A DNA stretch of 64,000 nucleotides from the NCBI GenBank assembly GCA_965243095.1, contig OZ251530.1:2046001-2110000 (forward strand). The letters run 5' to 3'. Origin of the DNA: VXYL01 sp965243095 (GTDB taxonomy: Bacteria > Pseudomonadota > Gammaproteobacteria > Pseudomonadales > Azotimanducaceae). The notes below the pieces were generated by a model. That model had not been told where the DNA came from. It saw only the letters and a program-made list of their open reading frames with translations, and made no database searches. The position numbers were made by a program, and so were the translations under genes. Position 1 is the first letter of the stretch. Every line of letters begins with the position of its first letter. Below are positions 26,115 through 35,149 of the stretch, piece by piece.

Positions 26115-26501
26115 TTAGCAAGCGGCCTCGATGTCGGTCTGTGCGAAGTCGTTGCCCTTGAACAAGAGCGATTCGCCGGTGGTGCTCGCCAGCGCATACG
26201 CGAAGCAGTCGCCGAAGTTCAGCGCCGCCGGATGATTGCCCTTGCCGTACCTTCGCCAGGCATCGCGGGCGACCGCTAGCTGCTCTAGCGTGATGGGTGC
26301 CGTCGCCACCTCCGCGCTGGCGAGATAGGCATCAAGCACACTGCCTGCCGTTGTCCCCGCTCGGCTTTCCAAGACCATTGTGGCCTCAAGGACGTTTGCG
26401 GCCGACATCCGACAAGGCGAGGCTGCGATGAGCGTTTCGAAACGAGCGGCTTCCTCCTCGCGCAACAACACCGCCAGCAGGGCGGAGGTGTCCACGATCA
26501 C
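26115..26501 (-). CDS. vapC: VapC-type PIN-domain ribonuclease toxin
   Basis: A 128-residue PIN domain. Acidic residues D4 (VDTSAL), E39 (NVLEAT), D98 (NFGDCFAYALA) and D118 (KGNDFAQTD) are in the expected positions for Mg-dependent RNase activity. The start is GTG at 26501, and the vapB stop overlaps it (GTGA). This tight coupling and the intact active site indicate a functional VapBC pair that cleaves tRNA or rRNA when released. Confidence 0.88.
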   Translation of the reverse strand: MIVDTSALLAVLLREEEAARFETLIAASPCRMSAANVLEATMVLESRAGTTAGSVLDAYLASAEVATAPITLEQLAVARDAWRRYGKGNHPAALNFGDCFAYALASTTGESLLFKGNDFAQTDIEAAC

Positions 26502-26755
26502 TTTGGCAGCCCGCGTTCGTCGTAAAGGAGATCGCCATGCTCCGTGGAGGACAAACCGGGGCCCACCAAAGCGGCGCAGCGCTCCGCGATGGCGCGCATC
26601 CGGCGCAGGCGTTCGTCCATGCCGCGCTGCCGTGCCTCCCGTTCCAAGCGTTCGCGCAGCGCCTGCGTGATCGCGCCGGTCTTCGTCTCCCCGGTGAGCC
26701 GTGCGAGTTCGCCGGCCAGCCGGCAGGTCTCCTCGTTCTTGATGGTGAGACCCAT
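26498..26755 (-). CDS. vapB: VapB-type antitoxin
   Basis: An 85-residue Rv0623-family antitoxin (MGLTIKNEETCRLAGELARL, then TGETKTGAITQALRERLERE) that overlaps the vapC start. The N-terminal segment should bind the operator and the C-terminal part wrap the toxin. It follows coxM with 17 nt between the coxM stop and its start. This places a toxin-antitoxin pair directly at the end of the coxSLM operon, and it may be co-transcribed with it. Confidence 0.85.
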   Translation of the reverse strand: MGLTIKNEETCRLAGELARLTGETKTGAITQALRERLEREARQRGMDERLRRMRAIAERCAALVGPGLSSTEHGDLLYDERGLPK

Positions 26756-28810
26756 CTGAATGCCGGTGAACGCTACTGGCCGCAACGGGCCACGGCGCGT
26801 TTGGTCAGTACGCCGAGCAGGTGGCCGCGGTATTCGGCGGAGGCGTGCAGGTCGGTGTTGAAGTCGGTGTGGTCGATGGCGATGGCGTCCACTGCGTCCG
26901 GCGAGAAATTCGCCGATAGCGCCGCCTCCAGGGCCGTGGCCCGGAACGCGCAGGCACCGGCGCCGGTTACGCCGACATGCACTGCATCGCCGTAGCGGGC
27001 GACCAGCACGCCGACGATGGCGTAGCGGGAGGCGGGGTTGGGGAACTTCATGTAGGCGGCGGCGTCTGGCACACGGAAGTCCACGGCGGTGACGATTTCG
27101 CCTTCTTGCAGCGCGGTTTCGAAGAGGCTGGTGAAGAACGCATCGCCGGGGATGGCGCGCTTGTTGGTGTGAACAACGCCGCCAAGTGCCACCACCGCGG
27201 CCGGGTAGTCCGCCGCCGGGTCGCTGTTGGCCACGGAGCCGCCGATGGTGCCGCGGTTGCGGACGTGGGCGTCGCCGATGCGCCCGGCCAGATCGGCCAG
27301 CGCCGGTATCGCCGGGCTGGCGGCCACGTCGGCGTGGCGCGTCAGGCCGCCCACCTTCATCACATCTCCATCCACCGTAACGCCGGCCATGCCGTCAATG
27401 CCGGCGAGATCGATCACGTCCGAAGGCGCGGCGAGGCGCTGCTTCAGCGTGGGGATGAGGGTCATGCCGCCGGCCAGGTAGGCGCCGTCGTCCGCGCTCG
27501 CCATGAGATCCGCGGCCTCCTGCAGGCTGGCGGGTTTGTGGTAGTCGAAAGCGTACATGGGCTTAACCCTCCCTCATGGCGCGCCACACGGTTTCCGGCG
27601 TCGCCGGCATTGGCACGTTGGCCACGCCCAAGGCGTCCGTCACCGCGTTCATCACCGCGGCGGTGGAGCCGATGGCGCCGGCTTCGCCGCAGCCTTTCAC
27701 GCCGAGCGGGTTGTGGGTGCAGGGCGTGGTCGTGGTGTCCACCAGGAAACTTGGCAAATCGTCGGCCCTTGGCATGGCGTAGTCCATGTAGGAGCCGCTC
27801 AGCAACTGCCCCGTGTCGTCGTACACGCCGTGTTCCAAGAGGGCTTGGCCGATGCCCTGCGCCAAGCCGCCGTGAACCTGGCCTTCGACGATCATCGGGT
27901 TCACGACGTGGCCGAAATCGTCCACCGCCACGAACTGTTCGATGTACACCACGCCGGTTTGCGGATCCACCTCCACTTCGCAGATGTGGGCGCCGGCGGG
28001 ATAGGTGAAGTTCGGCGGGTCGTAGAACGCTTTTTCCGAGAGGCCCGGTTCGAGTTCCTCAAGCGGATAGTTCGACGGCACATACGCCGCGAACGCCACC
28101 TCGGCGAAGGTGAGGGACTGGTTGGAATCCACCACGCGGAATTCGCCGTCTTCGAAGGCCATTTGATCCTCGCTCGCCTCCAGCATGTGCGCGGCGATCT
28201 TCTTGCCCTTGGCGATGATCTTGTCCGTTGCCTTCACGAGCGCCGAGCCGCCCACCGCCAGCGAACGCGAGCCGTAGGTGCCGAGGGCGTAGTCCGAACG
28301 GCCGGTGTCGCCGTGCAGCACCGTGACGTTCTCGAACGGCACCCCGAGCTTGTCCGAGATGATCTGCGCGAAGGTGGTTTCGTGGCTTTGGCCGTGGCTG
28401 TGCGAGCCGGTGGTGACGGTGACCGAGCCGGTCACGTCCACGCGCACTTCGCCCACCTCGAAGAGACCGACGCCGGCGCCCAAGGAGATGGCCACTTGCG
28501 AGGGGGCCAGGCCGCAGGCTTCGATGTAGCAGGAGAAACCGATGCCGCGCTTCTTGCCGTCCGCTTCGGATTTCGCCTTGCGTTCGGCGTAGCCGGCGTA
28601 GTCCGCGTGGGCGAGGGCCTTGTCCAAGCTGGCATCGTAGTCGCCGGTGTCGTAGGTGAGGGCGACCGGGGTTTCGTAGGGAAAGTCGTCCGGCTGGATG
28701 AAGTTGCGGCGGCGCAGATCCGCCGGGTCCATGCCGATTTCCCGGGCCGCCGTTTCCACTAGGCGTTCCACAACGTAGGTGGCTTCCGGGCGGCCGGCGC
28801 CGCGGTAGGC
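26506..28810. repeat. Segmental duplication, copy 2 (vapB-coxM-coxL 3' part)
   Basis: This is the intact member of the direct repeat whose other copy is 20480-22782 (offset about 6.03 kb). It lies inside an uninterrupted coxS-coxL-coxM-vapBC run, so it is probably the ancestral arrangement. The right end falls within coxL at residue 368 (AYRGAGR). Confidence 0.9.
26773..27558 (-). CDS. coxM: CoxM-like FAD-binding subunit of molybdenum hydroxylase, copy 2
   Basis: A 261-residue medium subunit. FDYHKPASLQEAADLMA opens the domain. GGMTLIPTLKQRL and RNRGTIGGSVANSDP bind FAD. The C-terminal CO-dehydrogenase flavoprotein domain ends at TAG (26773). FAD passes electrons from the Fe-S subunit to an acceptor. 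It starts 4 nt upstream of the coxL stop (27563 on this strand), so the subunits are one operon. Confidence 0.9.
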   Translation of the reverse strand: MYAFDYHKPASLQEAADLMASADDGAYLAGGMTLIPTLKQRLAAPSDVIDLAGIDGMAGVTVDGDVMKVGGLTRHADVAASPAIPALADLAGRIGDAHVRNRGTIGGSVANSDPAADYPAAVVALGGVVHTNKRAIPGDAFFTSLFETALQEGEIVTAVDFRVPDAAAYMKFPNPASRYAIVGVLVARYGDAVHVGVTGAGACAFRATALEAALSANFSPDAVDAIAIDHTDFNTDLHASAEYRGHLLGVLTKRAVARCGQ

Positions 28811-29911
28811 GTCCACTGGCGCGGTGTTGGTGAACAGCGACTGCACTTCCACGTAGATGGCCGGCGTTTTGTACTGGCCGGCCAGCAGCGTGCCGTAGAG
28901 GTAGGTGGGCACGCTTGAGGCGAAGGTGGAAAGGTACGCGCCCATGTTCGCTTTGGTGGCCACGCGCAAGCCGAGGAATTCGCCGTCCGCCGCCAAGGCG
29001 AGTTCGGCGTGGGTGACGTGATCGCGCCCGTGCGCATCCGTCAGGAAGGATTCGGAACGCTCGGCGCGCCACTTCACCGGCCGGCGCACTTTGCCGGCGG
29101 CCCAGATCACGGCGGTTTCTTCCGCGTACACGAAGATTTTGGAGCCGAAGCCGCCGCCCACGTCCGGCGAAATCACCCGCAGTTTGCTCTCCGGCGCGAC
29201 GTTCACGAACGCCGCCAACACCAGCCGTTCCAGATGCGGATTTTGCGAGGTGGTGTGCAAGGTGTAGGTGCCGGCGGCGGCGTCGTATTCGCCCAGCGCG
29301 GCGCGCGGTTCGATGGCGTTGGGGATGAGGCGGTTGTTCACGATGTCCAAGCGGGTGACGTGGCTGGCCTTCTCGAAGGCGGCATCGGTGGCGGCCTTGT
29401 CGCCCAGTTCCCAGTCGTAGCATTGGTTGCCCGGCACCGTGGCGTGGATTTGCTCGGCGGCGTTTGCGCTGGCCAAATCCACGACGGCGGTAAGTTCCTC
29501 GAAATCCGCCTGCACGGCCTCGGCGCCGTTCCTGGCGGCTTCCCACGTTTCGCCGATCACCACCGCGTAGGGTTCGCCGACGTAGTTGACGCGCTCCACG
29601 GCCAGCGGCGGATGCGGGGGTTGAATCATGTCCGAGCCGTCCTTGGACTTCACCATCCAGCCGCACGGCAGGTCGCCGATGCCGTCCGCTTGCAGATCCG
29701 CGCCGGTGAACACGGCCACCACGCCTTCGGTGGCGGCCGCCGCGGTGGTGTCGATGCCGGTCAACTTCGCCCGGGCGTGGGGCGAGCGGGCGAACACCGC
29801 GTAGGTTTGCCCCGCGGCGCTCACGTCGTCCGTGTAGCGGCCCGCGCCGGTGATGAAGCGGGCGTCCTCTTTGCGCTTGACCGAAGCGCCGATTCCCGTT
29901 GCCGATGCCAT
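27563..29911 (-). CDS. coxL: Form II CoxL-type molybdopterin hydroxylase large subunit
   Basis: A 782-residue large subunit of the xanthine oxidase superfamily. GIGASVKRKEDARFITGAGRYTDD is the conserved N-terminal motif. PHLERLVLAAFVNV and DVGGGFGSKIFVYAEE bind molybdopterin. AYRGAGR lies at 368-374, and the C-terminal catalytic Glu region is GCGEAGAIGSTAAVMNAVTDAL. AYRGAGR is the form II signature; true aerobic CO dehydrogenases carry AYxCSFR. The substrate is therefore probably an aromatic, heterocyclic or aldehyde compound rather than CO. It starts 39 nt after coxS stops and is complete, unlike the copy at 21535. Confidence 0.9.
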   Translation of the reverse strand: MASATGIGASVKRKEDARFITGAGRYTDDVSAAGQTYAVFARSPHARAKLTGIDTTAAAATEGVVAVFTGADLQADGIGDLPCGWMVKSKDGSDMIQPPHPPLAVERVNYVGEPYAVVIGETWEAARNGAEAVQADFEELTAVVDLASANAAEQIHATVPGNQCYDWELGDKAATDAAFEKASHVTRLDIVNNRLIPNAIEPRAALGEYDAAAGTYTLHTTSQNPHLERLVLAAFVNVAPESKLRVISPDVGGGFGSKIFVYAEETAVIWAAGKVRRPVKWRAERSESFLTDAHGRDHVTHAELALAADGEFLGLRVATKANMGAYLSTFASSVPTYLYGTLLAGQYKTPAIYVEVQSLFTNTAPVDAYRGAGRPEATYVVERLVETAAREIGMDPADLRRRNFIQPDDFPYETPVALTYDTGDYDASLDKALAHADYAGYAERKAKSEADGKKRGIGFSCYIEACGLAPSQVAISLGAGVGLFEVGEVRVDVTGSVTVTTGSHSHGQSHETTFAQIISDKLGVPFENVTVLHGDTGRSDYALGTYGSRSLAVGGSALVKATDKIIAKGKKIAAHMLEASEDQMAFEDGEFRVVDSNQSLTFAEVAFAAYVPSNYPLEELEPGLSEKAFYDPPNFTYPAGAHICEVEVDPQTGVVYIEQFVAVDDFGHVVNPMIVEGQVHGGLAQGIGQALLEHGVYDDTGQLLSGSYMDYAMPRADDLPSFLVDTTTTPCTHNPLGVKGCGEAGAIGSTAAVMNAVTDALGVANVPMPATPETVWRAMREG

Positions 29912-29950
29912 TGCCTTCCCTCTCCCCTGCTTTCGGTGCCTGCCCCGTTC

Positions 29951-30418
<468 letters not shown>

Positions 30419-30529
30419 GAGTTCCCCTCCTCCTTTAGCTAAGCGCGTCTGCGGGCGCTAGAGCAACGCCGCCAATACAACCACTGCCCCGAGCGCGGGT
30501 CAACACGTTCCCGGGACAGTTGCCGAATT

Positions 30530-30555
30530 GCGGGCGAGACGCCCGCGCTCCCAGG
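30530..30555. repeat. Dispersed 26-bp palindrome-containing repeat
   Basis: GCGGGCGAGACGCCCGC (a perfect 7-bp stem with AGA loop) followed by GCTCCCAGG, 12 nt beyond the coxG stop. Two more copies, in opposite orientation to each other, lie at 41371-41396 and 41424-41449. It behaves like a REP-type intergenic element and may act as a terminator for coxG. Confidence 0.75.
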
Positions 30556-30566
30556 GCGTCGCGCAT

Positions 30567-31031
30567 TTACGTTTCCCGCCCGCGCCCGGCGGCGAAGTCG
30601 GCGGCGAAGCGGTCGAAGAAGCTGGCGGTCATCTTGCGCGCCGCTCCGGCCACCAGCCGCGAGCCGAGCTGCGCGAGCTTGCCGCCGATGGCGCCTTCGA
30701 TCACATAGCGCAGCGAGGTCGCCTTGCCGCCGTCGAGTTCGTCCAGACGCACCGTCGCCGTGCCGTTGGCGAAGCCGGCCACGCCGCCCTTCACGCGTAC
30801 ATCGAGGCGGTAGCTTTCCAACGGCACCACGTCGCAGAGCGCGATGTCGGCGGTGAATCCGGCGCGGACGGGCCCTACCTTGGCGTACATGTCCGCCACG
30901 AAAGCGCCGTCGCCCAGCGGGCGCATGGCGCGGCAGCCCTCCAGGCAACGCGCCAACACCTCGGGGTCGTTCAACGCCCGCCACACTTCGGCGCGTGGCG
31001 CGGCTATGCGATGTTCGCCAGACTGGCGCAA
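30567..31031 (-). CDS. coxG: CoxG-like SRPBCC protein
   Basis: A 154-residue SRPBCC-fold protein. EHRIAAPRAEVWRALNDPEVLARCLEGC is the CoxG/START-like N-terminus, and the C-terminus includes IEGAIGGKLAQLGSRLVAGAARKM. The CoxG family helps recruit or assemble CO-dehydrogenase-type enzymes, in some systems through membrane or cofactor interaction. It is transcribed divergently from xdhC and lies upstream of coxS. Confidence 0.83.
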   Translation of the reverse strand: MRQSGEHRIAAPRAEVWRALNDPEVLARCLEGCRAMRPLGDGAFVADMYAKVGPVRAGFTADIALCDVVPLESYRLDVRVKGGVAGFANGTATVRLDELDGGKATSLRYVIEGAIGGKLAQLGSRLVAGAARKMTASFFDRFAADFAAGRGRET

Positions 31032-31170
31032 TTCTCTGCCTCAACAAACCGCGAAAGCGAGGGTACTGTGGCACAAAAGGCCGGGTGTTGCGAGAACGCC
31101 GCCGCCGTTCGGTGAATTTGCAACATGGCTACTCGCCTCCGTATTGGAATACACTCCTTGCATCCATCGC

Positions 31171-32184
31171 ATGAACGCAGGGCAGATGCAGGCCGTTGAT
31201 CAACAAGTGCTTGGCCAAGCAGCCGAGTGGCTGGGCAAGGGCGAGCCGTGCTGGTTGGCCACCGTCGTTGCCACCTACGGTTCCTCGCCGCGGCCGGTTG
31301 GGTCGCTGTGTGCCTGCAATGGGCGCGGCCAGCTCGTCGGTTCGCTCTCCGGCGGCTGCGTGGAGGACGACCTGCTCGCCAAACTCACACGGGGCGAGTT
31401 GGCGGAAGCGGCGCCGCAGTTTTTCCGCTACGGGGAGACCGCCGAGGAAGCCGAACAGCTGGGGCTGCCCTGTGGCGGGCATCTGGACATCGTCATCGAG
31501 CCGCTCGATGCCGCCGCCGCCGATCACTTCACGCATATTGCGGGTCGCCTCGACAATCGCGCTTGCGTCGAGCGCACGGTGCGCTTGGCGAGCGGCGAAC
31601 GCAGCAGCCGCGACGTGGAGCGCCACGCCCCGCTGCGCTACGACCACGCGCGCGGCGTGCTGACGCAAACCTACGGCCCGCAATACCAACTGTTCGTCAT
31701 CGGCACGAACATGGTGGCCGCGTATGTGGCGGAAATGGCGCTGGCGCTGGGCTACGACGTGACCGTGTGCGACCCGCGCGCCGAACGCCTGGCGGATTTC
31801 CCCGCCGCCGGGGTGCGCAAGATACGCGACATGCCGGACGACGCCGTGCGCGCCCACGCCGCCGACGCCCACTCCGCGGTCGTCGCCCTGAACCACGACC
31901 CGCGCATCGACGACATGGGCTTGATGGAGGCCCTCGCCACGGATGCGTTCTACATCGGCGCGATGGGCTCGGCGCGCACCTCGGCCAAACGGCGCGAGCG
32001 GCTGGAGGAACTAGACCTGAGCAGCGAGCAAATCGCCCGCCTGCGCGCGCCCATCGGCCTGCCCATCGGCAGCAAAACCCCGCCGGAAATCGCCGTCGCC
32101 ATCGTCGCCGAGCTAACCGCCGTGCGCCACCAGCGCGACGCCGAGGCCCGCACTGCGCTGGCGGCGGAACGACTCGCCGCCTGA
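31171..32184 (+). CDS. XdhC/CoxI-type molybdenum cofactor maturation protein
   Basis: A 337-residue protein with the XdhC domain (TVVATYGSSPRPVGSL, SGGCVEDDL) followed by a Rossmann domain (LFVIGTNMVAAYVAEMALALGYDVTVCDPR) and a C-terminal XdhC segment (IGAMGSARTSAKRRERL, IGLPIGSKTPPEIAVAI). Such proteins bind and sulfurate MPT/MCD cofactor and insert it into the apo-large subunit. It is expected to serve the coxSLM enzyme. The ATG start (31171) begins the conserved domain. Confidence 0.85.
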   Translation: MNAGQMQAVDQQVLGQAAEWLGKGEPCWLATVVATYGSSPRPVGSLCACNGRGQLVGSLSGGCVEDDLLAKLTRGELAEAAPQFFRYGETAEEAEQLGLPCGGHLDIVIEPLDAAAADHFTHIAGRLDNRACVERTVRLASGERSSRDVERHAPLRYDHARGVLTQTYGPQYQLFVIGTNMVAAYVAEMALALGYDVTVCDPRAERLADFPAAGVRKIRDMPDDAVRAHAADAHSAVVALNHDPRIDDMGLMEALATDAFYIGAMGSARTSAKRRERLEELDLSSEQIARLRAPIGLPIGSKTPPEIAVAIVAELTAVRHQRDAEARTALAAERLAA

Positions 32185-32209
32185 ACGCCCAAACCGAGGT
32201 CGCCCGCAG

Positions 32210-32764
32210 GTGGCCATAGCCGCCGTGGTGCTCGCCGCCGGCGCATCAAGCAGATTCGGCAGCGACAAACGGCTGCACCCCATCCACGGCCAACCGATGC
32301 TGGCACGCACGCTCTCGCTGTATCGAGAGGTGTTGGACGACGTGGCCGCGGTGGTGCGCCCGGACGAACCCGCCATCGCCGCGCTAGTCGCCACCGCCGA
32401 TTGCCGCGTAATCGAAGCGCCGGACGCCGCCTTGGGGATGTCGCGCTCGCTCGCCGCCGGCGTCGCCGCCATGCGCCACGCCGACGGATTGCTCGTCGGC
32501 TTGGCGGACATGCCGTTCGTAAGCCCTAACACGGTACCGACGTTGGTGGCCGCGATGCAAAGCCATCCCGAGCGAATTGTCCGGCCGTTGCACAAGGGCA
32601 AAGCCGGCCATCCCGTAGGCTTCCCAGCCTCCCAATACCACGCCCTGACACGACTGCGAGGCGATGCCGGCGCCCGCGATCTCCTAGCCGAACGCACGGA
32701 CGTGTTCGTCGTGCCGGTGGACGACGCCGGCGTGCTGCGCGATGTGGATCGCCCTGAGAATTGA
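32210..32764 (+). CDS. MocA/MobA-like molybdenum cofactor nucleotidyltransferase
   Basis: A 184-residue nucleotidyltransferase starting at GTG 32210. VVLAAGASSRFGSDKRL is the NTP-binding loop, LADMPFVSP the metal-binding motif. GKAGHPVGFPA and RGDAGARDLL occur in MocA-like enzymes, which add CMP (MCD cofactor) or GMP. The xanthine-oxidase family uses MCD in bacteria, so cytidylyl transfer is the likely role. It follows xdhC with 25 nt between them. Confidence 0.82.
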   Translation: MAIAAVVLAAGASSRFGSDKRLHPIHGQPMLARTLSLYREVLDDVAAVVRPDEPAIAALVATADCRVIEAPDAALGMSRSLAAGVAAMRHADGLLVGLADMPFVSPNTVPTLVAAMQSHPERIVRPLHKGKAGHPVGFPASQYHALTRLRGDAGARDLLAERTDVFVVPVDDAGVLRDVDRPEN

Positions 32765-32808
32765 GACCAACCGTTGTTCCGCTGGTGGCCGGATGAAGGC
32801 GCAGTTGC

Positions 32809-33798
32809 TTAAACGCCGTTGTCCACCGGCGGCAAGTAGGTGGTGCCGATGGTGCGGCCGCCGTTGCCGTTCGGGCGGTTCAGGTTGCCGGCTAGGGCGC
32901 GGCGGCCGAGTCGCACGGCCGACCGCAAGCTGACGACTGCCAAATCCGCCAGATAATCGGTGAAGGCCCGCAGGTCGCCGGTGTTGGCTACGTCCAAGGC
33001 GTCGATGTAGTCCTCGCGGCCGGCGGCGGTGATCACCGGTGGCGGGTCGCCGCGGCGGACGAAGGCGTAGGCCATGAGCATCCGCGACACCCGCCCGTTG
33101 CCGTCTTGGAACGGATGTGTGCGAACAAAGCGGTGGTGCATCCAGCCGGCTTCCACGTACACCGGGTAGCCTTCCCGTTCGATTTCGGGGTGCAGGGCGA
33201 AGAAGCGGTCCATCTCGTCCTGCACCACCTCGGGCGGGCAGTATTCGTGCATGACGCCATCCTGGCGACGCGGATTGTTGGGCCGGTTCTTCCACATCCC
33301 CTTGCGGTGGAACGGCACCTGCACGCGGCGCCCGTCCAAGGTGATGCCGGCCACGGTTTCCTGATGCCGCGTGACCAGCTGGTGCCAGGTTTTCACCGAG
33401 TGCTGCGTAAGCGGACGGCCGCTGGCGATGTCCTCGAACAACATGGTGTAGGCCGTCTCCTGGTCCGCGAGCAGGCCTTTGATGGTGCGGTCTTCCACGT
33501 TCTCCACCGTGTGCGAACCCACCACGCCGGCGAGGCCCTCGGCGATGAGCTGCTCGGTGATGCCGTGTTTCAGGGTGTAGAGGCCCTCGATCTGGCCGGT
33601 CTCGATGGCGAACGCCCGGCCGCGCTCCTCCAGCCACCGGTCGAGGAATGCGCGGGGCTCGTCGCGGTCCTTGAGGCTGGCGCGAATGGACGCCCACTCG
33701 CCGCTGAGTTCGGCGTAGCCGGGCACCAGCCACTCGTGGGCGCCCGCGGGCATGCCCGTGAGCGGCCGCCAGATTTCCGGTTGGTTGGCGAACTGCAT
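32809..33798 (-). CDS. Fic family AMP-transferase, class II with N-terminal inhibitory motif
   Basis: A 329-residue Fic protein. The core HPFQDGNGRVSR is at residues 228-239, matching HPFx(D/E)GNGRxxR with catalytic H228. IETGQIEG supplies the (S/T)xxxE(G/N) inhibitory helix (T67, E71, G72) N-terminal to the core, as in class II Fic proteins. It would AMPylate a protein target using ATP and is normally held off by E71. The C-terminal region (FTDYLADLAVVSLRSA) is typical. It is a standalone minus-strand gene; no Fic-antitoxin partner is seen. Confidence 0.9.
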   Translation of the reverse strand: MQFANQPEIWRPLTGMPAGAHEWLVPGYAELSGEWASIRASLKDRDEPRAFLDRWLEERGRAFAIETGQIEGLYTLKHGITEQLIAEGLAGVVGSHTVENVEDRTIKGLLADQETAYTMLFEDIASGRPLTQHSVKTWHQLVTRHQETVAGITLDGRRVQVPFHRKGMWKNRPNNPRRQDGVMHEYCPPEVVQDEMDRFFALHPEIEREGYPVYVEAGWMHHRFVRTHPFQDGNGRVSRMLMAYAFVRRGDPPPVITAAGREDYIDALDVANTGDLRAFTDYLADLAVVSLRSAVRLGRRALAGNLNRPNGNGGRTIGTTYLPPVDNGV

Positions 33799-33905
33799 AG
33801 CGACCTCCTGCTTCAACACCGGCATCATACGCCGAGCCGGCCCGTCACCAGTGTACGCGACTCGCGCACCCCTCAACCGCCGGGCGACGTGGCCCGCCTA
33901 CAGAG

Positions 33906-35117
33906 CTATTTTTCCTTACGCTCCTCCGCCTTCCATAGCGTCAAGCGCAGCTCCTCTCCGAACAGGCGGTATTCCGGCTTGCGCCCGGAGTGCGCCTCGC
34001 CCCGGTTGAGGATCTTGCGCACACCTTGGCCGCGCGATTGGAGAAACACCTGCCCAGTGCGCTTGCTGTGGAGCTGGGACAGAAAACTCACCAGCAGTTG
34101 GTTGCGGGTAAAGGTGCGGTAGGCCATGTCTTCAAGGGTCAGCGTGTTGGGGAGTTTGCCCGGGCTGTACACCTCCAAACGATCCGCGAACAGGAACAGG
34201 CGGATTTTGGAACCGCCTATGGCGTAGTCGCGGTGGGCGACGGCATTGACGATGGCTTCGTACACCACGTCGATGTCGTAAGCGGGCTTGCCGGCGGAAG
34301 CCCCTTGTTGCATGAAGCGGGCAACGAACCCCACCGCCGCGTCAATCTGATCTGTGGTGGGCCCAGCCAGCCGTTCGACATGGGTGGCGTCGTCGGAAGC
34401 GAGCTCTGTGCCGGCGTAGCAGGCGGCTTCAATGAAACAGGAAGGCAGAAAGGCCGACGGCTTGGTGGCGAAAACGAGCAGGCCGGCGACAGTGGGGTGG
34501 TCTGCGCTGTCGTCGGCCGGCACGGTGACGCGGGCGTTGCGCAGCAAGTCCGACCACGGGATCGATGGGGCGCGGCCAAAAAAAGCCTCCAGCAGGTCTT
34601 GATCCAGCGCGGTGGGGTCCGCCGCTCTCACGGGCTGTTCATCGAAGACGTACTCCCGCCCGCGCTCTTGGAAGAGCCTGGCAAGCTGGGCCGGCGTGAG
34701 GTCGCGTTTGGAAGAGCCGACGCGTTGGTAGTAACGCCCGCCGCTGGTGCGGTGAACGTAGAGACCCCGGGGTGTCTCGGCCAAGAGCAAGTGCTTGTGG
34801 CCGTCTTCGGTGTTCGCCACGTGCTTGCGGATGATTGGACGGATAGGCGGGGCGCAGTTCTCCGTGGCAATGTTGATCAGCCAGCGTTCCACCTCCTCCA
34901 TACGGCGATTGGGGATGCCCACGGGAACGCCGGTGTCGTTCACGCCGAGGAAGAGCGTGCCGCCTTCGGCGTTGGCGAAAGCGACCATCTCGCCGGCCAA
35001 CGCTTCCGCGTTCGGCGAGCGGACGCCGCGTTCGGTTAGCAGCAGCTCTTTGAACTCGGCGCGGCTGTCCTCGCCGGCCAGAAGCTGGTTTTCGATTTGC
35101 TCTTGTGTGTCAAACAA
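33906..35117 (-). CDS. AlbA_2/HATPase-type (RecG-like) DNA-binding protein
   Basis: A 403-residue protein. The N-terminal AlbA_2 (schlafen-like) domain has SRAEFKELL and GEMVAFANAEGGTLFLGVND. The C-terminal part has VVYEAIVNAVAHRDYA and FADRLEVYSPGKLP, the HATPase_c_4 motif. These proteins are usually annotated as predicted transcriptional regulators or RecG-like ATPases and are frequent in defence and variable regions. The start is uncertain: TTG 35117 with GGAG about 8 nt upstream was chosen. The korB stop is 32 nt upstream, but the two need not be one operon. Confidence 0.78.
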   Translation of the reverse strand: MFDTQEQIENQLLAGEDSRAEFKELLLTERGVRSPNAEALAGEMVAFANAEGGTLFLGVNDTGVPVGIPNRRMEEVERWLINIATENCAPPIRPIIRKHVANTEDGHKHLLLAETPRGLYVHRTSGGRYYQRVGSSKRDLTPAQLARLFQERGREYVFDEQPVRAADPTALDQDLLEAFFGRAPSIPWSDLLRNARVTVPADDSADHPTVAGLLVFATKPSAFLPSCFIEAACYAGTELASDDATHVERLAGPTTDQIDAAVGFVARFMQQGASAGKPAYDIDVVYEAIVNAVAHRDYAIGGSKIRLFLFADRLEVYSPGKLPNTLTLEDMAYRTFTRNQLLVSFLSQLHSKRTGQVFLQSRGQGVRKILNRGEAHSGRKPEYRLFGEELRLTLWKAEERKEK

Positions 35118-35149
35118 CGGCTGAACTCCAGGCGGCTCAGCGCGAAACT

